Assembly: GCF_018143015.1 (NCBI RefSeq)
Contig: NC_054756.1
Span: 28,284,440 to 28,348,439 of the forward strand
Direction: 5' to 3'
DNA: 64,000 nt
From: Lytechinus variegatus
Lineage: Eukaryota > Echinodermata > Echinoidea > Temnopleuroida > Toxopneustidae
In this document: positions 1-10,980 of the stretch, piece after piece
Layout: every line of letters begins with the position of its first letter
Position numbering within the stretch: position 1 is the first letter of the stretch
The notes under the pieces: generated by a model
Database searches by the model: none
What the model saw: only the letters and a program-made list of their open reading frames with translations
Told to the model about the DNA's origin: nothing
Position numbers and translations under genes: made by a program

Positions 1-1240
1 ATTTGTACAGGAGAAAGTGCAACAACCGATTATTTCTACCTTCGCGCCATGTGTAGATATGCAGAGATTTTATTGTACAGAACAAGAAGGTTGCAAACAA
101 ACACTCAGATATATTTTGATGCTTGTTTATTTTTGGGCTCATTATGACTTGTGATAGATTTCGTTCCTTAAAAATAACTTGGCATAAACTGTATAATTGA
201 TAATTGATCAATTACCTAATTCATTACATTTTTTTTTACTAATTGTAATCATAGTTTTTAACGGGGAAAGTAATTGTAATTAAATTGAAAAAAATGTAAT
301 TGACTTCAGTTACTGTCGATTACTTTAATTACATTCAATTGCTTTATAACAAACTTACGTAAATTATGATTTAATTTCATAATCTTTTTTCATGTCGACT
401 GCTTCAGCCTCAAAGAGAGTAACTGGCAGATTCCGTGCTCTCGAATCTAAACCTTCATCCTGTCAGTTTCTCTATAACTTAAATTATGTTGAAACAGGTG
501 GAAATATGTACAGAGTAAAAATTGGTTTTGGACTTTCGGTTATGAATTTTCTAGAAATTAATTAAAATTGTAATTTGAAAAAATAATTGGTAAATGTAAT
601 TTAATTGAAAAGTACTTGTAATTGCATGAACTTCTCTTTAATTTCCTCTTATGATAGTAATTGAAAAAAGTAATTGAGCCAAACCCTGCTCACTCGGAGA
701 AAAAGACTGAGCTATGATAGAACTTTGAAATCGTAATTAGGCCTACTGTCTTGTCGAAATTTAATGATTCTCATATTCAATGTATTTGGAGAGTCTTCAT
801 TGTTTCTTATGTAGAATAAATACATGTAGTTTGATCATGCGTGACTAACAATATTTGGTTTTCCTTTATCAAATCTCAAACTTACCACAAGTCGGCAGGC
901 ATGTAAATTTGAGGGGGCTTCCAAATATATATTGACTTGGATGACATACTCATATCAGCTCTTGTTGATTTCAAAAGTTGTGACGATCTTGAATTTTATA
1001 TGAGACACAAACATTTCTAGAGTATGCTCACTTTGGGACTTTTTACATGGTTAACTTATTGTTGGTATTGAGCAGAGCAGTCACAATTTTATTGAAATTA
1101 AATTTTTCTGATTATTGATGATGAGTCACCGCTGACCCTGAAACTTTGCTCAACAAGAGGGTCTCCATGCAAAGACTATCTCATATAAAGAGGACATGCA
1201 GGAGATATTAATGCTTTATAGGCTGTACATTCAGACCCCT
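1..1240. other. non-coding, AT-rich; TAATTG-rich repeat at ~200-690
   Basis: No gene is seen. Between about 200 and 690 the strings GTAATTG, TAATTACAT and AATTGAAAA recur in both orientations, as in an old palindromic element, but I cannot define ends. Confidence 0.4.
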
Positions 1241-1817
1241 AAAGGTCAAGTCCACCCCAGAAAAACTTTGTTTTGAATAAGAAGAGAAAAATCAAACTAG
1301 CATAACGCTGAAAATTTCATCATAATCGGATGTAAAATAAGAAAGTTATGACATTTTAAACTTTCGCTTATTTTTTCACAAAACAGTTATATGCACAACT
1401 CAGTGACATGCAAATGAGACAGACGAATCCCTCACTCACTACTTATTTTGTTTTTTATTGTTTGAATTATACAATATTTAATTTTTTACAGATTTGACAA
1501 TAAGGACCAACTTGACAGTATTGAACAGTGCTAATTCCAGATGTTCAGGGAGGAATTAATAGTTGTTTCACTCGACAACGAGTAGAAAAATTAGAATATT
1601 CCATATTTCACTTAATAAAATACAAAGAAATAGTAAGTGGGTGATGTCATCAGTCTCCTCTTTTGCATATCGACCAGGATGTGCACTGTTTTGTGAAATT
1701 AAGTGAAGCTTTAAAATGTCATAACACATCCGATTTTATGAAATTTTCAGTGTTATGCTTGTTGGATTTTTCTCTTTTTATTAAAATCAACTTTTCGTTA
1801 GGGTGGACTTGTCCTTT
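1241..1817. mobile_element. MITE family A, complete copy
   Basis: Ends AAAGGTCAAGTCCACCC and GGGTGGACTTGTCCTTT form terminal inverted repeats. The arms stay complementary inward (ATCGGATGTAAAATAAGAAAG against its complement). Related copies are at 53472-54071 and, interrupted, at 2644-12315. No coding capacity. Confidence 0.85.
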
Positions 1818-2643
1818 AAGGTAGGGAAATATAATATAGGGGTATATTTCTAGCCTTATTTTGGCTAAGGAGCTTTTGTCCTGATTGCGACCGCTATTGC
1901 TTCATACGCAGTGTTTTCTGCTTTCCGCCTTTCTTCCCGTTCGTTATTTTCAATCATCGGCAGCCCGGTCGACGTGTTGTTTAGTTTGTTTTTTTTTGGC
2001 CCTTTTTCTTCATGTTCCAATATTAACTCATTCTATTCTACCCTCATTTCCTGTTTGCCACTTTGACGTATTTTGATTAATTTCCCTTTCTTACTAATTA
2101 TGCTAATGTAGTAGTATTTTGGGGAGGATTTGTGCTTTGTAATAATGTTCTTCTTTCCTTCCTTTTCCAACTTTCCTTCCGTCTTCCGTCTTCCGTCTTC
2201 CCTTTTTTTCTTTCAAGTTCAAGTTTCACTGAGTTATTTCATTTCTCAACTCAATGATACAACATAGGAAATGATTACAAAGATATAATTTTCTTTTCTT
2301 TTCACTTTGTCCCTATCCTTTCTCTTTTAACCCCTTTACCTTTTTTGTTTAATGAAGTTCATGATGTTGATGATGATGAAGGGGTCTTGTATAGCGCCGG
2401 TATTCTCCTCTCCTGGGCGCTCTTGTCGATATCTAAAAATAGGCCATGGCACCTTCATGAAGAAAAGCAGCATAGCGCCATCTCTAGTTTAAAACATTAT
2501 AGGTAATGAACTGACAATTTGGATCGTGATATTTTAGTTCTGAGGAATTTATATCCAATTGATGGTTTCAATAAACTTCTGACATCTCTGTTATGTTAGT
2601 CCAACCCAAATGTTGTCTAGAGCAGGTAGAATTGAAAATACTT
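1818..2643. other. non-coding stretch
   Basis: Pyrimidine-rich with a short CTTCCGT repeat near 2170-2200. A SINE-tail-like sequence (GTCTTGTATAGCGCC) lies near 2378. No gene is recognised. Confidence 0.4.
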
Positions 2644-3389
2644 AAATGTCAAGTCCACCCTAGAAAAAGGTTGATTTGAAAAAAATAAAGAAAAATCAAA
2701 CTAGCATAACGCTTAAAAATTCCATCCAAATTCGGGTGCAAAATAAGAGTTATATTTTCAAGTTTCGCTTATTTTTCACAAAACAGTGATATGAACAACT
2801 CAGTGACATGAGATGTATTGGGTGCAATATCTTCTTGATGACAGATATACTTCGACATGGAAATATATTGAGTTGTCTTTTTGGAATCTTTTCATCAAGA
2901 TTCAAATATTCTTTGGAAAGCATATGCCCCTGAATGTGTAAGATCTCTGGGATGTACACAACTTGCTGATTCTTTATACGCACCTGGTATATATATCGAG
3001 AACAAGCCACTTTTGATATCTTTGTCAATCATTATGGTTTAACAGATTGATTCGTTCCAAATCCAAACAATATTTTTATTATGGTACATGGTATGATACC
3101 AATGTTCACATGATATCAGATTTGCTTAATCCACCCCTCCCTGGCCATAAATTGTTTGAAGAACTTATTTTGGATTTTAATATACCTCGTTCTGACAGAA
3201 GAAAATTTAATTTTCTAATCCAAAATATCCCTAAAGACTGGCTTATTCCCAATCTTCAAAAAGCTGATGACAATGATGATGTTCATCAATTGATAGGTAT
3301 TAACAAATTACCCAGCTACACTGAAAAGATAACTTTGTCACAAGGCCCGATTAATTCGTCAATCGGGGTAAAATAATTTGTTTTGCGAT

Positions 3390-3660
3390 ATAACTGTGAA
3401 ATGACAAACTCATGGTAGTAACATAACAAATTGATCGAGCACTATTACAAAGTTTCAACTGGTGTTGACAAAAACAAACTTGCGCATGACTGATTTATTT
3501 GCGTGACGACTCTTCACAACCGTATTTGACAAATCCTCTTCGCGGTCAATGTAGAAATGACGAGTTTAAGTCGGCCATAACGAATTATATTACAAATTAT
3601 TTGCTGAAAAACAAATCAATTTGTTGAGGCAAAATGCATGACAAATTTAGCTCCTGAAGA
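3390..3660. repeat. left subterminal motif array of the CACTG transposon
   Basis: Repeated GACAAA, ACAAATT and TTGTCA strings in both orientations, matching the denser array at the right end. Likely transposase-binding subterminal repeats by analogy with CACTA elements. Confidence 0.55.
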
Positions 3661-3912
3661 CAGTTCGGGACACCCCGCACATAATCAGCGTCTTCGAATC
3701 ACTCGCCGGTCGCCGTGATTTTGCTGCGAAGCAAGGCTTGGGTAGATCGTAAAAGGTAAACTTTTATACTAAAAAAATAAATTAAATGATTAATTAATGC
3801 ATTTGATTGTAGTATATTACTTTGGAGATAACTATTGTATGAAATTCTATAATAGTGAAGTGTTTTTCACCGAAATATTAGTAAATTGAGTATGCATACC
3901 TGCATGCTCACG

Positions 3913-4052
3913 GCTACCTCGAGCGAAGTTCGTGCAGACTTCACTACCGGTACTACACTCCCGTCTCCACCTACCCGAAAGTACCGGTACGTGGAGTGTA
4001 GTGTACCGGTAGTGAAGTGGAGTGAAACCTGCACGAACTTCGCTCGAGGTAG
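3913..4052. repeat. 140-bp hairpin inside the CACTG transposon
   Basis: Arm GCTACCTCGAGCGAAGTTCG is complementary to CGAACTTCGCTCGAGGTAGC. The inner part repeats ACTACCGGTA/TACCGGTAGT. The short open frames here are hairpin shadows. Confidence 0.8.
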
Positions 4053-4537
4053 CACACGGCGGGACGGGCATCCCATGCACAATGACAATACAATGTAGGC
4101 CTAATAAGCTTATAAAATGCGATTGACTCCAACAATGTCGAATGCGTGTACAATGTATACCGTACTGTGTGTGTCATGTGTGTCTTGCCTGGTCTTGACC
4201 GAGTGTCCTGTACTCACGTACGTGTAGACTATCTAGGCTAGTTTCACCAGTCTAGTAATACGAGGTAGGCCTAGGCCTTTTTAGGGCCTAACTTACATGT
4301 TTTATGTTAAACTTAGACTTGGTCTTAGACAATCGCTATGTTTCGAAAAAAGTAGGCCTATTATGGGACTAGGCCTAAGTAAATGTAATATCATAGGCTA
4401 GGCCCTACCTGTTATCAGTCAATATTTGTACTCAAATTCAATAAGTAGCAATAAGGAGAGACCTGTCTGGACTGCAGACTGTTTGCTACACTCATGTCTC
4501 ATGACAGTCAATAGTGTTGGCCCAGGCCTAACTTACT

Positions 4538-5461
4538 TACCGTGTTTACACATTGACTCGGCTCGGGTGTTGAATCCGCGAGCCGGGTTGAACACTGCGA
4601 AGAAGGGATCAGAGATCGCGTTTATACGTACATATAAAAAGGCGAGTTCAACACGGCTCGCGGATCTCGAACGGAAGAATTATGACGTCGCAAATTAAAC
4701 GCTGGAAATTCACTGCTGGAATCGAATCTTGTCCGTGCGAACAACAACAATGCCAAAAGTGAAAGCGCGCGCAGTGACCTGGTCAAGAGAGTTCGACACG
4801 GCTTTCTGTTTACACACGAAAAAATTGCCGAGTCTGACTCGGCTCGCGGGTTGAAACCTACGATTTTGGCGGATCAAAAAAGCCGTGTTCGACACGGCTC
4901 GCGGATCACACTGATCGCGTTTACACAGCGTAAAATTGCCGTGTTGAGCACGGCTCGCGTGTCGAACCCCCGAGCCGTGTCACTTACCGTGTTTACACAG
5001 GGACACGGCTCGAGGGTTCGACAAGCGAGCCGTGTCGAACACGGCAATTTTATGCTGTGTAAACGCGATCACTGTGATCCTCTAGCCGTGTCGAACACGG
5101 CTTTTTCGATCCGCCAAAATCGTAGGTTTCAACCCGCGAGCCGAGTCAGACTCGGCAATTTTTTCGTGTGTAAACAGAAAGCCGTGTCGAACTCTCTTGA
5201 CCTAGGTCACTGTGTGCGCTTTCACTTTTGGCATTGTTGTTCGCACGGACAAGATTCGATTCCGGCGGTGAATTTCCCGCCTTTAATTTGCGACGTCATA
5301 ATTCTTCTTCCGTTCGAGATCCGCGAGCCGTGTTGAACTCGCCTTTTTATATGTACGTATAAACGCGATCACAGCATGCCCTCTTCGCAGCGTTCGACCC
5401 TGCTTGAGGATTCAACACTCGAGCCGAGTCATGTGTAAACACGGTCTGTGTAAACACGGTA
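4538..5461. mobile_element. 924-bp near-perfect palindrome (foldback element)
   Basis: Arms 4538-~4985 and ~5005-5461 are inverted copies, beginning TACCGTGTTTACACA and ending TGTGTAAACACGGTA, with TTACT flanking on both sides (4533-4537, 5462-5466). Inside, GCCGTGTTCGACACGGC-type sub-palindromes recur, so arms contain nested hairpins. GC and CpG content is far above the surroundings. Minor differences between arms are visible (GCGCGCGCAG against GTGTGCGC). Confidence 0.88.
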
Positions 5462-5876
5462 TTACTTACTGACTACATGTACCATATGATTGCCAGGCCT
5501 TTTGACATGGCCTTGGCCTACATGTATCTACAAATTAATCCGACTTTGCACATTCCTCTGGGGCAATTTACACATAAACTAGCATAGTTCGCTTAGATTT
5601 CGATTTGCGATGTTCACTGTCGCAAGCCACATGAACCCTACCAAAGATGGTAGGGTTTATGATTACAATTTTATAAAATTAATGCCTGAAGTAGTCTAAA
5701 CAAGATCTGTACAGGAGTGTGTTTGTGGTTATAAGCTAGCTGATTTACAGGCTGAAGCTGTATCTTTCTTGTCAGTAAAATTATAAATCCAATCAGCCTG
5801 TCACTATAAACACCAATAAGTTAACATGTTCAACAACACCAGCATTAATCTAGTGAACAGGGGTCATGATGTTTTT

Positions 5877-7790
5877 CATATTTTCAGTTTCTTGCAGAGT
5901 TTCGCAGGATTCATGGTGAGGACCTAATCACACTGTTCAACCAAGGACTACAAAGACTGGCAGAACCCCTTTCTAGACTTCACAAAGATAGATGCAAATG
6001 AGCCAAGAAAGATGTGACAGTTTACTTCCCGGAAGCTAAGAAGGTATTCTGTTATTCGGATTTTTTTAATTTGTAACATCACACATTAAAACCCCAAATT
6101 GTTATACAATGGAAAAATAATTTGTAACATTATTCTCTTATTACAATGGATAATTATCTCTTCATTCCAGGGTGCCACACATGACAAAAGGAAACTGTAA
6201 ATACACTTTAAGAATTGAAGTTCGAACCCCTTCAGGCAACCAACTTTATGCTGACAAAGGCATGCAACCATTTTACACTCGCACTTGGTCTAGTCACTTG
6301 ATGTAAAATGGATGTGTAATATCAATGTCCAACAATTCATGAGTTTGTCTCATGCCTGCCTAAAAGTGTTTAACTCCTGTCCATTTGTGGTCATTTTTGA
6401 AGCCGACATTCTGAGATAATTCTTCATTGAATTTGGGTTTTTTCTTTTCTATCTTTCAATAATTTGAGCATTAATAGACAGCTGTTAGTTATGAAGCATG
6501 TTGGTATTTAAATTTAGAATCGTTGGCAGGGCCAGAATTTGGTGCGAATTGATTCGCTGATAGGTTCTTGTAGACAACTTTATGTGTGAATCAAACTTGA
6601 TTCTTGCAAGCTGGTATGAGAATGAAGGCAGGAAGCTATTCATTAGTTTTGAGCAAAATTACAGCTCAGAACTTCAGTCCCTTCAATTCATTCATGATCT
6701 AAAGATTGCGGTGGTAACATGGTGGTATAATCAATGTTGGATTCCAACTTGCAGAATACAAGCTTCTGTTTTGATTTAAAAACATGGTGCATTTTTTAAA
6801 TTATTGACATTTCTTAATCTGATTCCAGAAATTGCCATACAGATTCTACCAACCTTTTTCAAGGAAGACCTGGTGATATATTCATCTCAAGTGACAAGGT
6901 ATGGTACCGCATAACCAGTTAGAAGTAATTTTACAACATTGACATAGACTAGATTATAAGTTTCATAAAGCCAAAACCTAAGAATCATATTTTAGCATTC
7001 TTTTGCACTCCGCTCTACAACTTTAGACTGCTGAGCCAACTGGTGGGTTGTGTTTATGACAAAGTACACTGGTATTATGTGATCAGGTACTTAAGATTTA
7101 CATGCATGCTATGTGTGATGTGTGATAACACAACATTCCAGTCAGCCCACTATCATGCAGTTGCAAATTACAGCACCAAACAAAGCTGAATACATTCTGA
7201 GTGGTGGAATTTTGTTAGTTTTGCATTCTATCAGAGTGATTTATTTGCCAAAAATATTGTTACATCTTATTAATGTTATTTGAATAATAATTGAAAGAGA
7301 AATATTTCAATCCAAGTAGGGTGAAAAATATTGTGTGTTGCTTGCTTAGAAATCTTATCGTTTTTGACTCCGCCTGCCCATCCATTGTCCCATAATGGTG
7401 GGCCAAGTTTCTTAAAAAAACAAACATATTTCTTGTTGAGAAGCTAAACCACATGCATTGAATAAGAAACCCTTGTTATTGTTTTTCATTGACAGGTTGA
7501 TACGAAGCCCATGTACATACGTGTATCCTGCAATCAAGAGGAATCATATGAGCTTGTTCTGGAGGAGCAAAGAGTCTGTCAAGTCCAGGATAAAGTGCAT
7601 GCATTGGCTTGTTAAGTAGCTGGTTTTTATTTTTCATTCAGCCTATGGCTGTGAGCCATCAGTCATGAAAATTTGTGAGTTGCCAACTTGGAATTCTTCA
7701 GGTGAAAGATGCATGTCCTTTTGATAAATCTGTTATCAACCTTCTGAACATGTTGAAGAAGAAAGTGCCCTCCAAACAAGGGAAGTAACT
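5877..7790 (+). pseudogene. exon-like blocks inside the CACTG transposon
   Basis: Four open blocks bounded by AG...GT lie on the plus strand: near 5887-6043 (FLAEFRRIHGEDLITLFNQG), 6831-6898 (QGRPGDIFISSDK), 7496-7601 (VDTKPMYIRVSCNQEESYEL) and 7702-7789 (DACPFDKSVINLLNMLKKK, then stop). Blocks two and three join in frame. They may be remains of a transposon-borne or captured intron-containing gene. I do not recognise the family, and block one carries a stop. Confidence 0.4.
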
Positions 7791-7990
7791 GAAGTCCGGC
7801 TGAAGTCATGGAACAGCTGTTTTTAAGTTACAGAGCATGTCCTTTAGGTTAAAATTGTTACAAGTTTAAAGATTGTAAGTACATGTATGTACAGTTGTAT
7901 TGATAAATTGTGATTTTTTTTGAAAGAGATTTGAAAAAGAAAGTTTAAAGTCACATTCAGAGGACAGTAGATGGAGATGGCTCACACACT

Positions 7991-8671
7991 TGATGAAGCA
8001 TATTCTTTGGAAGCGCAAAAGTGCCACTGAGATGTTGAGAAGTCGACATCATGGTAGCAAAAGATCAAATGACGAGATCCTGGATCTCATCATGTCCACA
8101 TCTTTCAGAAGAGATGATCAGCAGACAAGATCCCGAATCTCATGTCGACATCTTTTAGAAGAGATGATCAGATGACATGATCATGAATCGAAGATCTTGT
8201 CATCTGATCATCTCTTCTAAAGGATGTCGACATGACGAGATCCGGGATCTTGTCATCTGATCATCTCTCCTACAAGATGTCGACATGACGAGATCCGGGA
8301 CCTTGTTATCTGATCATCTCTTCTACAAGATGTTGACATGACGAGATCTTCTATCTCGTCATGTCTACATCCAGTGGAAGAGATGATTAGGTGTCATGAT
8401 CTCGTAACTCGTCATATCTACATCTTGTAGGAGAGATGATCAGATGACAAGATCCCGGATCTCGTCATGTCGACATCCTTTAGATGTCGACATGTCAACA
8501 TGATGAGAACCTGGATCTTGTCATCTGATCATCTCTTCTAAAAGATGTCAACATGATGAGATCAGGGATCTCGTCATCTGATCTTTTGCTATCATGATGT
8601 CGACTTCCCAAGATAATTATCACAACATCTCGGTGCCACTTTTAAGCTTCCATAATATTCACACTTCATCT
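7991..8671. mobile_element. 0.68-kb foldback element with internal palindromic units
   Basis: Outer arms (GAAGTCGACATCATGGTAGC left; GCTATCATGATGTCGACTTC right) are complementary. The core is ~65-bp units built on GATGTCGACATGACGAGATC, its complement, and AGAAGAGATGATCAGATGAC, alternately oriented, so each unit is itself self-complementary. Confidence 0.85.
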
Positions 8672-9719
8672 ACTCACAGGAAAATCTGAATATCTCAAGA
8701 GCTCCATTCCTGAGAAAACATAGTGCAAGGTCTTGTATCTTCTTTAGAATATGTGGGAACTTCTGTACACATAATCAATGTTGACTCTCAAATCTCCTGT
8801 ACAGAGAATCCTTGTACAATTGCCGAGGTTGGCCTGATGGACGATGCCAAAGTGTAGCTTGCGAGCTTTTGAATATATTGCTCATTTGTGAGGTAGCCTC
8901 ACCAACTGCATAAGGATTCTCTCATATCAACCTGTATCGGTTCAAGAAATGCCTTGTTTATGTTATTGCAACAGCTGAATGCAAAATTGTTTTTGAAAAT
9001 ATGCTTGTAAAAAAAGAAAAGAAAAAATAGTATTGTGAACAAGTCAAACAAAAGGACAATATTTTAAAACTTGATTGGACATTAGTTTTGGTCTCGACGT
9101 AAATTTGTTTTCTACATACCTGCCAACTATTCAGATTTTTGAGCTTTCAAACTAAAAATTCTGGATAGTTCAGATTTTTGAAATTCTTCATGATGGTTAA
9201 TTCAATCTTAAAGTTCAAAGATTTTATATATAAATTAATTGGAAAAAATCACCCATCTTTTCAATTTGGTGATTTTATACTATCAATGTTGGCAGTTTTG
9301 GACTGGCATTGTGTATAGCTAAAATGTTTTGCTCTCTGAATGTGAAATGGGAAGTGGCAAGTGGGCTCTCAATTTCTTGAGTAAATCATGGAAAAAAGTG
9401 AGAACCCTCTTTCAAGGAAGGAAGAACAAAAACAGTAAATACAGTTCCAAAAAGACTGAAACACTAAAGAGGAATTTTCATTCTTTAATGGCTTTGGATC
9501 AGGGAAATTAGCGAAAATACTCTACCCAGAGGTCTGTACTACACCCGGTAGAAGAAGAAATTTCTTTTTTTTTAAGTTGTCCAACATTTTATTGTTCTTT
9601 TGGAATGATTTTCAACTCTTAATGGAAAGTATTTTGATTCGTCAGGTTTGTAATAAATCATCAAATTTGTTATTTTTGTTTGACAAAAATCAAATGGTTT
9701 TGTCAAGCAAAAACAACAA

Positions 9720-10620
9720 ATTTGATATTTTGATATTATTGAATTTGATGCAATTGTTGCATGGTACTGGTAACTGCATTTGATGTCAGGAAGTTAATGC
9801 CAGGGGCATATGCAGGATTTTTTTTTTGGGGGGGTGGAGAAGTTTTGGAAAGTGGACTTTTGCTAAATTTTCCTGAAATATACATTTATTTTTAATCATC
9901 GACCAAAAAAGCTAAGGGGGCGGCAATTTGACAACCCAATTTTCTTTTTCAAACGTAAAAAAGGGCGATTTATTAAACGCAGATGCACAAAAGTAGACCT
10001 TTCGCATTTTGCGAACGCAAACCCGCACCCCCTGCAATGCATATGCCCCAGGTTAATGCAGAGTATTTTGACATTGTTAGTGAGTTTAATGTAGGCCCTA
10101 ATTGTTCTAACTGAATTTGTTGCAATTGTTATACAGTAGTGGTAACTGAAAAGAATTTGTTGTCAGGACGAAGATTGCTTGTTGCTCTTAAGAATATATC
10201 AAGGAGTTTATCTCCTTTGCTTTATTGCTTGGTTTATCTCCTTTGCAGCCTGCTTGAAAATCATACTGTGACGGCAGAAATCTCAATCAGGCTGCTAAGG
10301 AGAAAAGCCAAAACTTCTCTATATCCCTAATGCAGAGTATATTGACATTGTAGTGAATTTGATGTAGGCTAGGTTTGTAACCGAATTTGTTGCAATGGTT
10401 ATAACGAATTTTTTGTCAGGATGAAGATTGTTGCTCTTATAGGAGTTATAGCTAATCTCCTTCGCAGTCTGCTTGACACTCATACTGTGATAGCAGAATT
10501 ATCAGTCAGACTGCAAAGGAGATTAACATCCTTAATGCAGAGTATTTTGACTTTGCAGTGAATTTTAGTAAATATTTTATAAAATGTTACTTGCTGGCAA
10601 GTGTTGACTGGATTTGATGT
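9720..10620. repeat. three imperfect tandem units within the CACTG transposon
   Basis: The string GAGTATTTTGACATTG, then GTGAATTTGATGTAGGC, AATTTGTTGCAAT and TTGTCAGGA, recurs in units of about 200-300 bp. Two units hold a hairpin with arms CTCCTTTGCAGCCTG/CAGGCTGCTAAGGAG. Confidence 0.65.
9800..10052. mobile_element. 253-bp MITE with TTAATG target duplication
   Basis: Ends CCAGGGGCATATGCAGG and CTGCAATGCATATGCCCCAGG (imperfect) are inverted repeats, flanked by TTAATG at 9794-9799 and 10053-10058. It sits in the tandem-repeat part of the CACTG transposon. Confidence 0.8.
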
Positions 10621-10729
10621 ATTTTGAATTTGTCTCCTCAGGAATTTCGAGGTTCTATTAAAACTTACAAAAATATTAACTATATCTGTATTTGTTTGTT
10701 TATCACAGGTGTGCTTTCTGACTGTTCCA

Positions 10730-10980
10730 TGACAAATAAACGTCAAATGCATTACAAATTGATGAATGTAAAAAACAAATTAAAAAATGAGAATGAGGAA
10801 TTAAAATGTTGCAATGACAAACTTTGAAAAAGGTTTGTCAAATTAGACCACTTTTCATGACAAATTAAAATTCGTCATGTTATGGTGCATGACAAATCTA
10901 TAATGACAAATCTTTGGCATGACAAATTTATTAATTTGTTAAATTAAACCACAGTAATGACGAATTTATATTTGTCAATT
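10730..10980. repeat. right subterminal motif array of the CACTG transposon
   Basis: At least eight TGACAAATT-like motifs in both orientations, for example CATGACAAATTAAAATTCG and ATGACAAATCTTTGGCATG, next to the right terminal repeat. Confidence 0.65.

Noticed and set aside
3047..3376. 109-codon plus-strand frame as an independent gene
   Set aside because: Its first part is a LINE reverse-transcriptase fragment and its last ~20 codons run into the inserted CACTG transposon.
4851..5336. 161-codon open frame, the third longest in the window
   Set aside because: It is one strand of the 924-bp palindrome; the translation repeats itself and the other strand is equally open.
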